64,000 nt of DNA from CALCNS01 sp964425745. Its GTDB lineage: Bacteria; Bacillota; JAAYKD01. The stretch lies in NCBI GenBank assembly GCA_964425745.1, contig CAYRNW010000015.1, positions 1 through 64,000 on the forward strand, in the 5' to 3' direction. Position numbers and translations under genes: made by a program. Shown here in pieces: positions 1 to 9,028 of this stretch. The notes beneath the pieces were generated by a model. It saw nothing but the letters and a program-made list of their open reading frames with translations. It was not told the origin of the DNA and did no database searches. Positions within the stretch are counted from its first letter, which is position 1. The number at the start of each line of letters is the position of its first letter.

Positions 1-59
1 CTTTCGTAGCCCTTGGCTCTGTTTTTTTGGGCCTGTTTTGCTACAGCCCCTTGTTGCAT
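1..59 (-). CDS. Partial CDS, N-terminus of unknown protein
   Basis: An open frame runs off the left edge, beginning with an ATG at 59-57, two bases past the stop codon of the upstream M20 peptidase gene. The visible 19 codons are rich in Gln, Lys and Ala. The ribosome-binding site is poor, and the same frame stays open upstream inside the peptidase gene with a possible TTG start, so the true start is uncertain. Its position suggests the last member of the peptidase operon. No function can be assigned. Confidence 0.35.
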   Translation of the reverse strand, partial: MQQGAVAKQAQKNRAKGYE

Positions 60-61
60 GA

Positions 62-1219
62 CTAAATCCGTTTGGGTAATCCCATGACCGCGCAAACACT
101 GTTGATAAACAAGGTCATTCCCAAATCGATTCCTTCGATTTGAAGCCATTCATCGGTGCGATGTGCATTTCCTCCAAAGGCACAGCCAAAACAGACAGCT
201 GGAACATTATAGGCCATTGCAACATTGGCATCGGTGGAGCTGGCGCTTGTTTCGGTGGACAAACCCAAATCTTGCAGGATTTCTTGAATGGTGACGACTA
301 ACGGATGATCTGCCGGAGTCTCTCCGCCCGGACGGTCTCCTTTGAGCACGATCTCCACTTGAACGCCGTCGGCCTTTTCAACCTGAGCTATGATTTCCCG
401 AACTTGCGTTTCAACGTTCTCTAAAGCAGGACGCTGTTGAGAACGCATATCCAATAAGAAAGAGGCGCGCGCTGCAATCGTGTTGATCGATGTGCCACCT
501 TCAATGACCCCCACATTGTAGGTTGTCTTAGGATTCTTGGGAACCTGAATCTCGGCAATTTTGGCGATCATCTTCCCCAAAGAGTGAACGGCACTGGGTA
601 CACCAAAGGCTCCATAGCTGTGTCCGCCGCCGGTCGTTACGATCACTTCTAAACGTCGGCTGGTAATCCCTCCGTTCGTGATTCCACCCAAAGCACCATC
701 GATAACCAAGACATAATCCACTTGCTCGTGATACGTTTTCATAGCTTCTTTCATACCTTTGAGATCGCCCAAGCCTTCTTCTCCGGATGTGGCCACACAA
801 AGCAAATCACCGGGTAAAGAGATGTTGTTGGCTTTCAACGCTTCAATCAGCCAAATCATGCTGGTGACACCAAAAGAATTGTCTCGAATCCCTGGTGCAT
901 AAAGACGCCCATCTTTGCGGGTAACGGTCAAATCGGTTTCCCGCGGAAAAACCGTATCATGATGTGCTGCCAACATAATTACTGGTCCTTTTCCGGTTCC
1001 CCGATACCAGCCAATAACGTTGAGTGCTGCATCAATTGAAACCTCTTCAAGGCCTAAGCGGATAAAACGATCTTTTAAATAGACCGCTCGATCGCCTTCA
1101 TCCCAACTGGGAGAAGGAACTTGACAAATAGCGATATCCTCTTGGAGCATATCCTCCACGTGGTCTAAAAACCATTGGCGTGTTTCTTTGAGTTGTGGGT
1201 ATTGTGTCATAATGTTCAT
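62..1219 (-). CDS. M20 family metallopeptidase/deacylase
   Basis: Cytosolic zinc hydrolase of the M20 family (385 aa), expected to cleave a peptide or acyl-amino-acid bond. The visible dinuclear-metal set is typical: HHDTV at about 86-90, an Asp in GIRDN at about 113, the Glu pair in TSGEEG at 147-148, and a late His in GGNAHRTDE near the C-terminus. A Gly-rich GGGHSYG segment precedes the dimerisation domain. The ATG at 1219 was chosen over upstream in-frame codons because a GGAAAGGAAG ribosome-binding site lies just before it and the longer form would overlap the ATPase gene. It sits 22 bases downstream of that gene, probably in one operon. Substrate specificity cannot be read; the YgeY-like selenium-metabolism hydrolases are one relative to compare. 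Confidence 0.85.
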   Translation of the reverse strand: MNIMTQYPQLKETRQWFLDHVEDMLQEDIAICQVPSPSWDEGDRAVYLKDRFIRLGLEEVSIDAALNVIGWYRGTGKGPVIMLAAHHDTVFPRETDLTVTRKDGRLYAPGIRDNSFGVTSMIWLIEALKANNISLPGDLLCVATSGEEGLGDLKGMKEAMKTYHEQVDYVLVIDGALGGITNGGITSRRLEVIVTTGGGHSYGAFGVPSAVHSLGKMIAKIAEIQVPKNPKTTYNVGVIEGGTSINTIAARASFLLDMRSQQRPALENVETQVREIIAQVEKADGVQVEIVLKGDRPGGETPADHPLVVTIQEILQDLGLSTETSASSTDANVAMAYNVPAVCFGCAFGGNAHRTDEWLQIEGIDLGMTLFINSVCAVMGLPKRI

Positions 1220-1241
1220 GAAAAAACTTCCTTTCCTTGCT

Positions 1242-2915
1242 TTACTCTTTGTTTGGTGCTTCTTTTTTTGTCGTGCGTTTGACTTTGGGTTTTGGCTGGG
1301 TCGGCTTTTCGTCAGCTGAGGACTTGGTATATTGAGGTCCAACTGCTTGGGGTTCCACTACTTGAGATTCTACAACTTGCGATTTTTCTTCGCGAACTTC
1401 CGCTATTTCAGCAAGGGCTTCTTCCGGTTTGGCAGCCATGACGGCCCTTTCCTCTGCCCACAAGCGCAGCATCAACATATGCTCACGCATGGTTGCATAA
1501 AGTGGAACTGTTTTTTCTAAGCCGGTGATGATATCTTGTTGAGCCAAACTGCGATTCTCATCAAAAGCTTCCACCATGCCGGTGATGACCGATTGCTCAA
1601 TTTCAGAACCGCTGTAACCTTCTGAAGCTGCCGCAAGAGCCACTAAATCAAACTCTTCAAGATTTTTATTCCTCTTTTCTAGATGAATCTTGAAGATATC
1701 TTGACGTTCCCGAGGTTGGGGTAGATCGACAAAGAAAATTTCATCGAATCGACCTTTTCGCAATAATTCTGCAGGGAGCCGTTCAATGGCGTTGGCGGTG
1801 GCAAAGACAAAAACTGCTGCTGTTTTTTCTTGCATCCAAGTCAAAAATGTTCCAAACACACGAGCAGTAACTCCGGAATCCCCGCTGCCACTACTGCCGG
1901 CTAAGCCCTTTTCGATTTCGTCAATCCATAAAATGCAAGGGGCAATTGCCTCTGCAGTTTGAATGGCTTTGCGCATGTTTTCTTCAGAAGAGCCCACAAT
2001 TCCAGCAAAAATCTTGCCCATGTCAAGACGCAGTAGAGGGAGTTGCCAGAGCGAGGAAGCCGCTTTCGCGGTCAAGCTTTTCCCGCACCCCGGCATTCCG
2101 GTGATTAAAACCCCTTTCGGAGCTGGTAAGCCAAAGGCCTTGGCCTCATCGGTAAAGGAACGACCGCGTTTGCGAAGCCATTCTTTTAAGTTGCCGAGTC
2201 CTCCCACAGATTCCATGCCCTCGTTGATTGGATAATACTCCAACATCCCGGTTTTGCGGATTACCTGCCGTTTTTCTTCTAAGATCAAATCTATATCGGC
2301 AGCATTGAGCACACCATCGGTTACCACTGCTTTAGAAAAGGCATTTTCGATCTCATCCAACGTCAGCCCTTGTGCTGCTTTGACCATTTTTTCGCGTTCC
2401 TGGGGCGTTAAATCGACCCGGTATTGGCGTTCTCCTTGTTGACGAACCACGGTATCTAAAAGGTTATTGATTTCCGCTTCCCCCGGTAACAGGAAATCCA
2501 CCACGTTCACTACTTTTTGTAATTCTACCGGGATATTTAGGGTGGGGCTAACCAAAACAATTGTTTTGAAATCCTGCTTGATTTTTCCGGCTAAGTTCTT
2601 TAGTTTTCGCACCGTTACATTTCTTGCTTCCAAGAACGGGTGAAAATCCAGGAAAATAAAGATGGCTGGACGGTCAAACTTCTCGACAAATTCCAGCGCA
2701 GCTAATGGCTCCACTGTATTGGGTATGGGGGGAAGATTGCGTCGGGTTAATCCGGTGGCAACAGTCCATGTATACACTACTTTGGTGACCGGTCCTGCCA
2801 AAGCGACTTCATGGAGGGTATCGATAATCCGCTTTTCTTCCCAGGAAGGAATATAAAGCAACGGATACCGTGCTTTGATTAAAACGCTTAGACTTTCACG
2901 ATTAATTGGGTTCAA
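1242..2915 (-). CDS. Ycf46-like AAA+ ATPase
   Basis: A 557-aa protein with a non-conserved N-terminal half (about 1-230) and a C-terminal AAA+ module. Walker A is GMPGCGKS at 273-280, Walker B is CILWIDEIEK at 327-336, the sensor-1 region is FATAN at 371-375, and the arginine-finger region is RKGRFDE at about 386-392. This architecture and the helical linker match the Ycf46 family of cyanobacteria, plastids and scattered Firmicutes, whose role is poorly defined. The last 60 residues are a Lys/Pro/Glu-rich, probably disordered tail with a repeated VVE-type motif. It starts with TTG behind a strong AAGGAGG. The preceding ATG in another frame stops after six codons. It lies 16 bases downstream of the unknown gene at 2932-3633. 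Confidence 0.85.
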   Translation of the reverse strand: MNPINRESLSVLIKARYPLLYIPSWEEKRIIDTLHEVALAGPVTKVVYTWTVATGLTRRNLPPIPNTVEPLAALEFVEKFDRPAIFIFLDFHPFLEARNVTVRKLKNLAGKIKQDFKTIVLVSPTLNIPVELQKVVNVVDFLLPGEAEINNLLDTVVRQQGERQYRVDLTPQEREKMVKAAQGLTLDEIENAFSKAVVTDGVLNAADIDLILEEKRQVIRKTGMLEYYPINEGMESVGGLGNLKEWLRKRGRSFTDEAKAFGLPAPKGVLITGMPGCGKSLTAKAASSLWQLPLLRLDMGKIFAGIVGSSEENMRKAIQTAEAIAPCILWIDEIEKGLAGSSGSGDSGVTARVFGTFLTWMQEKTAAVFVFATANAIERLPAELLRKGRFDEIFFVDLPQPRERQDIFKIHLEKRNKNLEEFDLVALAAASEGYSGSEIEQSVITGMVEAFDENRSLAQQDIITGLEKTVPLYATMREHMLMLRLWAEERAVMAAKPEEALAEIAEVREEKSQVVESQVVEPQAVGPQYTKSSADEKPTQPKPKVKRTTKKEAPNKE

Positions 2916-2931
2916 TTGTCATTCCTCCTTC

Positions 2932-3633
2932 TTACACTTCTTCCGCAAAGGGACGATACGAGCGTAATCGCCCCATCATTTCTTCTGCTTCTCGTGCTAA
3001 CTCATCCATGGACCAATGAGCAACTTTTTCTAAGGAGAGTTCCGGAAAGCGATAAGAAAACGTTTTAGGGGCTACGTGAATGACCAACCCAATACCTTCT
3101 GTCAAATAGCTGTAGACTTCAGGAGGAGTCTCAAGCCCTTGCATTTGGCGAATCAGATAGCGGTCAACTTCTTCTTGCTTGACGGTGAATCCATCTTCTC
3201 CTAAAAAGGCTACATGGTAATCGATCGGCAAAAACCATTCCGGTAGGGAAAAGTGGCAAAGTTTTAATCCGGGCAGGGCCTCTCTTTTCTTGACCCCTAA
3301 ATAGAGGACCGGTGCTTGCCCAACCGTTTCCGGAAAACGCAAGACCAAGCCATTGCTTGGCTCGACGACACGGGTGATTTTCTCCTGATCGGTCAAGCGG
3401 AGGAGCTGCTGTTGTGACCGGCTGATATGGGCCAACTGGAAACTCTCCAAATCATACGATGTTGCAGCTAAGGGCACCCCAGCTTTCAATAAAACACTGA
3501 TCAAACGATACATCGAAGCCCCTTGGACCAACGTTACGGAGCCCGCGCCGACTCCGGCTGTTTCTAAAATTGCTTCGGCATCGCGCCGTATCTCCATGCG
3601 TTCTTCAATGCTATACAGGACATCTTCTCTCAT
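2932..3633 (-). CDS. Conserved-looking hypothetical protein upstream of the AAA ATPase
   Basis: A 233-aa soluble protein that I do not recognise. It has no signal peptide or membrane segment and no catalytic motif that I can defend. The N-terminal 100 residues look alpha/beta, the middle holds Pro-rich loops, and the C-terminus is helical and acidic (a DELAREAEEMM segment). The ATG at 3633 has an AGGTGA-type ribosome-binding site. The gene is the first of a minus-strand unit with the AAA ATPase and M20 peptidase, with a 16-base gap to the ATPase. Close coupling suggests it is a substrate, adaptor or partner of that ATPase, but this is inference only. Confidence 0.7.
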   Translation of the reverse strand: MREDVLYSIEERMEIRRDAEAILETAGVGAGSVTLVQGASMYRLISVLLKAGVPLAATSYDLESFQLAHISRSQQQLLRLTDQEKITRVVEPSNGLVLRFPETVGQAPVLYLGVKKREALPGLKLCHFSLPEWFLPIDYHVAFLGEDGFTVKQEEVDRYLIRQMQGLETPPEVYSYLTEGIGLVIHVAPKTFSYRFPELSLEKVAHWSMDELAREAEEMMGRLRSYRPFAEEV

Positions 3634-3742
3634 GAACGGTTCACCTCACCATGAAATTTGTAGCTTTAGGAAGGAAGTATTGAAGGATGAACAGAATGGT
3701 TATGCTCGTATCCCTTAAATTTATAAGAATTGGGTTGATTCT

Positions 3743-4660
3743 ATGCAGATCTCCAGATTGCAAGCCCACGATTTAAGGCTTGAACCCCTTTTGGCAGAAA
3801 TCGATTCCGGTCTCGAAGATTCCATCTTCAGCCGAACTTCTACCATGCAAAACCTACGCGACTTGCTGGAAAGTCATCAGGGTTTGGTAATAGCAGATCA
3901 GACCACGGTTTATGCTTTCTTGATTTATCATTTAAAAGAGCCCATTTGTCAAATCGACTTTGCTTACGCTACCTATGAAAAGCCCTCTAAGACCTTATTA
4001 GGGCATCTTATCAGCGGACTCCTACAATTATGCCGAGGGGATGAACAGATTCACATGGTCCGTTGCGATTTTATACCCTGGTTTGGATCCTCTTTACAAA
4101 AGGCGTTGATTGCACAGTGTTTTCAGCATAGCCCTCGCTTGCTGTTAAGAGCTGATGTTCCGTTTCGCTTCGCCGAAGAAACACACGAAGAACTACAACT
4201 GCTCCCTTGGCAGGACTCTTTCACAAAACCGGCTTCCCGTATGTTAATGGATTTATTTCGCAGTAGTGAAGAAAGCAAATGGGACCCTAGCATCCGCCAC
4301 ATCACCGGATGTCAACGCTTTCTTGCTGAAACCTATGCCGGCCGATTTGGCATCTTTGATCCCAGTATATCCACTTTATTGAAATTCAGAAATCACCAAG
4401 CCGGATTAGCACTGTGCAGCTGGGGCGAAGAGGGCCAAGGCTTTATTTCCGCTTTTGGTATCCTGCCTGAGTTCTCTGGACTTGGCTTGGGAGGGAAATT
4501 ACTGCGTCATGTGATGCAAGCGTTTGAAGCCATGGAAGCACCCGCTGTGGAATTGGCCGTAAGTGAAGCCAATCTGCCTGCTCGACGCTTATATACCGCT
4601 CAACAATTCGAGGTCAAGGACCAAGCTTCCTTGTATTATTACCCGCTTAGGTCGCTTTAA
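3743..4660 (+). CDS. GNAT family N-acetyltransferase
   Basis: A 305-aa protein with a C-terminal GNAT fold at about 215-300. The acetyl-CoA pyrophosphate-binding motif A reads SGLGLGGKLLRHVM, followed by the beta-5/alpha-4 region SEANLPARRLYTAQQF typical of the superfamily. The N-terminal 200 residues may hold a second, degenerate GNAT-like domain. The start ATG lacks a strong ribosome-binding site, so a different nearby start is possible. The 3' end overlaps the convergent MupG-like gene by 14 bases. The acetyl acceptor is unknown. Confidence 0.8.
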   Translation: MQISRLQAHDLRLEPLLAEIDSGLEDSIFSRTSTMQNLRDLLESHQGLVIADQTTVYAFLIYHLKEPICQIDFAYATYEKPSKTLLGHLISGLLQLCRGDEQIHMVRCDFIPWFGSSLQKALIAQCFQHSPRLLLRADVPFRFAEETHEELQLLPWQDSFTKPASRMLMDLFRSSEESKWDPSIRHITGCQRFLAETYAGRFGIFDPSISTLLKFRNHQAGLALCSWGEEGQGFISAFGILPEFSGLGLGGKLLRHVMQAFEAMEAPAVELAVSEANLPARRLYTAQQFEVKDQASLYYYPLRSL

Positions 4661-5711
4661 TCAAACAATACCACATTCCTTGACGAACATACTCCAGAAC
4701 TTCAAGATCTTCTTCAATGATTTGTCCTATAAAATTCTGCCACGGATCTGCCGGCAGGTCTTGACGTGTGATTTCCAGCTCTCCGGAATAACGACGATAC
4801 TGCTGATTGGCAATCCAAATACTGCCTTTATTGCGGAACGTGTGAGAATTTTGAATGGATGCTAAGCTTTCTCCAACCTGTGCATAGTCTCGGCTGGTCA
4901 GCGAACGAATCACATAAGGCGAACTATCTTCTCTTTCCTGTTGAAGTACATCATAATACTGCTCCCATTTGGGAAGGAGCTTTGCACGAAGATGGAGGGT
5001 GCCCTGTGTTAATCGCCCCAATTCCTGCCAAGTTTCGGGTCTGCAATTGGGATCCCCTACCAGAACAACATCACATTTCGCTTTGTAAACAAGCTTTAAT
5101 GCAGCAATCAAAGGTCTTTGCCACCGGGATTCTTCCAGGGTGGGGAGGCCTTTTTCAATGGGTCCACGTTTGCTACCGTCCCCGGCGATAAAGCCAAATA
5201 CCGGAATGCCATACTGATGACACAAGCGGTTTTGTTCTTGAATATATTCTAAAGACAACCCCGAATAGGGTTTGGGGTAGAAATTGTGGCAGGCTGCGAT
5301 GTGTCCTTCGGGAATCTGCTCCTTTGCCAATGCACGTAGATACGACTCATCCACCAATGAAGCATTGAGCATGACCGGGGTTTGGCGGCTTAAAGATACC
5401 AACTCCTCAAAATCAAAGCCGTAGTCCATGCGCCAATAATCGACTCCCAAGGAGACGAGCTCGGAACAATGCTTAAATCCTAACCGTTGTAAGGTCACCG
5501 GACTGATATCGGCAATGACTTGCAGCCCTGCTTCATGAGCAATTCTAAGGAGATGGCTCAGAGAAGAGTTTAGGTCATGGGTTTCCTCCGGAATATGCAG
5601 TGAAGTAAACACGTACTTCAATCCCAAGGATTCTGCTTGCTTGACTTGATCATGCACCGAATCCGAGACAGAATTTCCGTAAACACTGAATCCGAGTCGA
5701 GCTGCTATCAT
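4647..5711 (-). CDS. MupG-like (DUF871) TIM-barrel protein, probable 6-phospho-N-acetylmuramidase
   Basis: A 354-aa cytosolic protein matching the DUF871/MupG family: an N-terminal TIM barrel opening with a LGFSVYGN segment, a conserved ASFVDE-like segment (here ASLVDESYL), CHNFYPKPYSGL, and a small C-terminal beta domain. Characterised MupG cleaves MurNAc-6-phosphate-containing disaccharides during cell-wall recycling. The start at 5711 is favoured by an AGGAGGTGG site eight bases upstream; in-frame codons further upstream would overlap the MATE gene. No murQ, PTS transporter or murR-type regulator is adjacent, so the substrate in this organism is inferred from family only. Confidence 0.8.
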   Translation of the reverse strand: MIAARLGFSVYGNSVSDSVHDQVKQAESLGLKYVFTSLHIPEETHDLNSSLSHLLRIAHEAGLQVIADISPVTLQRLGFKHCSELVSLGVDYWRMDYGFDFEELVSLSRQTPVMLNASLVDESYLRALAKEQIPEGHIAACHNFYPKPYSGLSLEYIQEQNRLCHQYGIPVFGFIAGDGSKRGPIEKGLPTLEESRWQRPLIAALKLVYKAKCDVVLVGDPNCRPETWQELGRLTQGTLHLRAKLLPKWEQYYDVLQQEREDSSPYVIRSLTSRDYAQVGESLASIQNSHTFRNKGSIWIANQQYRRYSGELEITRQDLPADPWQNFIGQIIEEDLEVLEYVRQGMWYCLIKAT

Positions 5712-5739
5712 TGTGCCACCTCCTGCGAAAGAACTTGCG

Positions 5740-7104
5740 TTAAACTTTGATACTTCTCCATTTACCACTGTGGAATCGTAATGTGATAAAGATACTTCGG
5801 ATCGTAACATCGATGGTTGTCCCAATCCAAGCCCCTACCACACCGAAGTCTAAGATATAAGCGAAAAAATAGATCAAGCCAAGCCGTAAAACCAGGTTTC
5901 CCAATACCGAAACCCAAAAGACATATTGGGTATCTCCTGCTCCGCGCAACCCACCTGAATAAACAATATTTAATGCTAATGGGATTTGAGAAAGCCCGGC
6001 CATACGTAAAATACTGGAGCCCAAGGCAATCACCTCAGGGTCTGTTGAGTATATTCCGATGATCAGTTGGGGCACCAAAAGGAAGATTGCTCCAAAGGTT
6101 CCCATGGCAATGGCTGCAACCTTGGCTGCCATATGGCCACAAGCGTTCGCACCTTCTTGATCTTTCGCTCCCAAATGTTGCCCCACTAAGGAGGAAGCGG
6201 ACATACTAAACCCTAACCCAATCATAAAGGAAACCGATTCGAAATTGGCAACCAAGGAATGACTAGCATAGGCCAGTGTTCCAAGGCCAGTAATCATTCG
6301 TGTCATGATCATAGAACTACCGCGCATGACGAATTGCTCTCCGGCAGCCGGTAAACCAACTTTCAACATTCGACGCATGAGGTCGGCATCCATGGTCCAA
6401 GGAAATTTTAAATCTAAATGTAATTTAGCTTTATTCGACAAAGTCACGCCTAAGACCAGTAATCCCCCCACGGCGCGTGAAATCGCGGTTGCCAAGGCCG
6501 CTCCGGCTACTCCCATTTCCGGAAAGAAGGCAATGCCATGAATGAGAACGTAATTTAAGAATAAGTTGACGAAGTTGGCGATGATATTGGTAATCATTGG
6601 CGTTTTGGTATCGCCGGCACCTCGTAAGGCTCCATTCAAAATAAAGGACAACGTCATAAAGAAAAACGTGCTGCAGCTGACCCTTAGATACATGCTGCTG
6701 GTCGTCAGCACTTCACCGGTGGCTCCCATGAGGCTCATAATCGGCCGGGCAAAGCCCACTAAGATTGCGGTCACAATCAAACCAAGAATCACAGCAATAA
6801 AAAAAGATTGACGCAAAGCCTTGTTGGCTTGATCTTTTTCACGAGCCCCGATTAGACGCGCCACCAAAGCTGTAGTACCGATTGAAATCGCCGAAAAAAG
6901 AGCTTGACTAAAAAAGATTGGACTCCCGGGAAGACTGGCCGAAGCAATGGCGACCTTCCCTAATCGTCCCACCATAGCTACGTCTGCTACATTGACCATG
7001 GTCATAAGAGAATTTTCCACAATCACAGGCCAAGCTAAGCCCAAAACACGGGCTGCTATGGAGCGATCGGGATTTATATGATGATTGATTTCATCTTGAG
7101 GCAA
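5740..7104 (-). CDS. MATE family multidrug/metabolite exporter
   Basis: A 454-aa inner-membrane protein with about 12 hydrophobic segments arranged as two homologous halves. Family signatures include the early LAWPVIVEN...VNVADVAMVGRLG stretch and GALRGAGDT and GGLRGAGDT in equivalent places of the two halves. It should couple Na+ or H+ influx to export of cationic drugs or metabolites. The only available initiation codon is TTG at 7104, two codons after a stop, with a weak ribosome-binding site, so poor translation is likely or the start is mis-assigned. The MupG-like gene begins 28 bases downstream, and the two may be co-transcribed. Confidence 0.9.
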   Translation of the reverse strand: MPQDEINHHINPDRSIAARVLGLAWPVIVENSLMTMVNVADVAMVGRLGKVAIASASLPGSPIFFSQALFSAISIGTTALVARLIGAREKDQANKALRQSFFIAVILGLIVTAILVGFARPIMSLMGATGEVLTTSSMYLRVSCSTFFFMTLSFILNGALRGAGDTKTPMITNIIANFVNLFLNYVLIHGIAFFPEMGVAGAALATAISRAVGGLLVLGVTLSNKAKLHLDLKFPWTMDADLMRRMLKVGLPAAGEQFVMRGSSMIMTRMITGLGTLAYASHSLVANFESVSFMIGLGFSMSASSLVGQHLGAKDQEGANACGHMAAKVAAIAMGTFGAIFLLVPQLIIGIYSTDPEVIALGSSILRMAGLSQIPLALNIVYSGGLRGAGDTQYVFWVSVLGNLVLRLGLIYFFAYILDFGVVGAWIGTTIDVTIRSIFITLRFHSGKWRSIKV

Positions 7105-7162
7105 GGTTCATCAACTACTTTCTTTAAGACTATAATCTCTCGCTTGGTATAATACTCTGACA

Positions 7163-7194
7163 CAAAAAGACCCCGCCATCTGGTTTGACGGGGT
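7163..7194 (-). terminator. Rho-independent terminator after the small membrane protein gene
   Basis: ACCCCG (7170-7175) pairs with CGGGGT (7189-7194). On the minus strand it is followed by a run of five T. It separates the 7210-7560 gene from the MATE gene. Confidence 0.85.
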
Positions 7195-7209
7195 TGATTC
7201 GCATGATCC

Positions 7210-7560
7210 CTAGAAACCACCTAAGAACGCCAGGAAGGCTAAAACGGCAATCAGCACTCCCATGTTACGGGCTGCTTTTCTCTTTGCCGGCTCCTTCTCT
7301 GTACGCATCATCCAAAAGAATAAGAGCGCCGTGACTCCATAGGAAAAGACCGGGTTCAACTCGGTTCGGATTACGATTTGGATAATACTCAATGCGCTAA
7401 TCACATAAGCATAAATCGTCAATTGTTTTTTGCGAATTTCAAAAGCTTCCGGGTCGTTTCCTTTTAATTTTTCTTCATATTGGTTAATTCCAAAAATGAT
7501 AACCCCACTGAAAACTAACCAGATCACTGCATTCCAAGGAATGTCCATCCAAGATACCAT
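7210..7560 (-). CDS. Small membrane protein, unknown function
   Basis: A 116-aa protein with three or four hydrophobic segments (about residues 8-25, 48-64, 70-84 and 98-116) separated by a charged KLKGNDPEAFEIRKKQ loop. It has no recognised family motif. The ATG at 7560 follows a perfect AAGGAGGAG site. It ends just before a good terminator, so it is a short transcription unit of its own, divergent from acetate kinase. Confidence 0.65.
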   Translation of the reverse strand: MVSWMDIPWNAVIWLVFSGVIIFGINQYEEKLKGNDPEAFEIRKKQLTIYAYVISALSIIQIVIRTELNPVFSYGVTALLFFWMMRTEKEPAKRKAARNMGVLIAVLAFLAFLGGF

Positions 7561-7656
7561 GGTTCTCCTCCTTCAAGGATATTAATTTGCTTCTCTAATT
7601 TGCCTTCGAAACAGAGGATTCCTTCTTTTCTCCCCATTTCTTTTCCGACTGCCCCC

Positions 7657-7685
7657 TTTACCGCAGGGCTGTTCAAGGGTATAAT
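7657..7685 (+). promoter_or_regulatory. Probable promoter of acetate kinase
   Basis: TTTACC (7657-7662), 17-base spacer, then TATAAT (7680-7685), 38 bases upstream of the acetate kinase start. The -10 is a perfect match and the -35 matches at four of six positions. Confidence 0.6.
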
Positions 7686-7722
7686 AGAAATATAGCACGA
7701 ATTCAATTGGGAGGTTATGTTC

Positions 7723-8925
7723 ATGATTGTATTGGTTCTCAACTGTGGTAGTTCTTCTTTAAAGTATCAACTATTTGATATGACAAATGAGTCAGTAATG
7801 GCCAAGGGTCGAGTGGAACGAATTGGTATAGACGGTTCTTTCATGGTGCATCAAGGAAAAGGTTCTGAAGTTGAAGTCAAGACCAACATGGCAGATCACA
7901 CGATTGCCATTAAGAATGTTTTGAATATGTTGACGGATGCAGAGCATGGAGTCATTACTTCTTTTGATCAAATCGGTGCGGTAGGTCACCGAGTTGTTCA
8001 TGGTGGTGAAGATTTCTCCGGTTCTGTTTTAATCACCGATGCAGTAAAAGATGCTTTGACTCGCAACATTGAATTAGCCCCTCTACATAATCCGCCCAAC
8101 CTCATGGGCATTGCTGCCGTAGAAGCGAATATTCCCGGCGTCCCCAACGTTGGTGTTTTTGACACGGCCTTCCATGCTACCATGCCCAAACATGTTTATC
8201 TGTATGGGCTGCCCTACACCCTCTATGAAAAATACAAAGTTCGCCGTTACGGTTTTCATGGTACCTCACACAAATTTGTTTCAGAGCGTTGTGCAAAGCT
8301 GATGAACAAACCCGCTTCCGAATTAAAAATCGTGACTGCGCATCTCGGCAATGGATCTTCCATTACCGCAGTCAAAAATGGCCAATCCTATGACACCTCT
8401 ATGGGTTTCACCCCATTGGAAGGTGTAATGATGGGCACTCGCAGCGGAGATTTTGACCCCGCAATTGTGGGCTATCTGATGCAAAAAGAAAACTTGAACT
8501 TCAATCAGTTCAACGATTTAGTTAATAAAAAATCCGGTGTGTTCGGTATTTCCGGTGTCTCCAGCGACATGCGCGACATTGAAAATGCAGCCAATGCCGG
8601 CAACGAACGCGCTGCTTTGAGCCTGCAGATGTTTGAGTATAAAGTGCGCAAATACATTGGTGCTTACATTGCTGCCATGGAAGGTGTCGATGCTATCGTC
8701 TTCACCGCCGGAATTGGAGAAAATGATTCGGCTCTTCGGGCAAATATCTGTAAACACTTTGCCTTCTTGGGAATCGAAATCGATGAGGAACTGAACAAAA
8801 ACCGCAAAATCAAAGAAAAGGAATTGACCAAACCCGGTTCCAAGGTTCGTGTGTTCGTGATCCCCACCAATGAAGAATTGGGAATCGCCAAAGATACACA
8901 CAGCATCGTGCAAAACCTTAAGTAG
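7723..8925 (+). CDS. ackA: Acetate kinase
   Basis: Catalyses acetyl phosphate + ADP to acetate + ATP, the main substrate-level phosphorylation step of an amino-acid fermenter. At 400 aa it has the standard family length. Signatures are the N-terminal LVLNCGSSSLKYQ, the phosphate-binding AHLGNGSSITAV, the MGTRSGDFDP stretch, and FTAGIGEND in the C-terminal ASKHA domain. Of two in-frame ATGs, the second (7723) lies eight bases from GGGAGG, while the first is only two bases away, so 7723 is used. No phosphotransacetylase gene is adjacent. It has its own promoter and terminator. Confidence 0.96.
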   Translation: MIVLVLNCGSSSLKYQLFDMTNESVMAKGRVERIGIDGSFMVHQGKGSEVEVKTNMADHTIAIKNVLNMLTDAEHGVITSFDQIGAVGHRVVHGGEDFSGSVLITDAVKDALTRNIELAPLHNPPNLMGIAAVEANIPGVPNVGVFDTAFHATMPKHVYLYGLPYTLYEKYKVRRYGFHGTSHKFVSERCAKLMNKPASELKIVTAHLGNGSSITAVKNGQSYDTSMGFTPLEGVMMGTRSGDFDPAIVGYLMQKENLNFNQFNDLVNKKSGVFGISGVSSDMRDIENAANAGNERAALSLQMFEYKVRKYIGAYIAAMEGVDAIVFTAGIGENDSALRANICKHFAFLGIEIDEELNKNRKIKEKELTKPGSKVRVFVIPTNEELGIAKDTHSIVQNLK

Positions 8926-8972
8926 AACGTTGAACAGGGGGTTGTAGCACAACGAAAAAGTGCAGCAACGCT

Positions 8973-9009
8973 AAAAGGCACCTAGACAAAAAAGTCTGGG
9001 TGCCTTTTT
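8973..9009 (+). terminator. ackA: Terminator of acetate kinase
   Basis: AAGGCACC-TAGAC, a six-A loop, then GTCT-GGGTGCCTT followed by a T run, beginning 48 bases after the stop codon. Confidence 0.85.
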
Positions 9010-9028
9010 CATGCACAGAACGCAAAGT

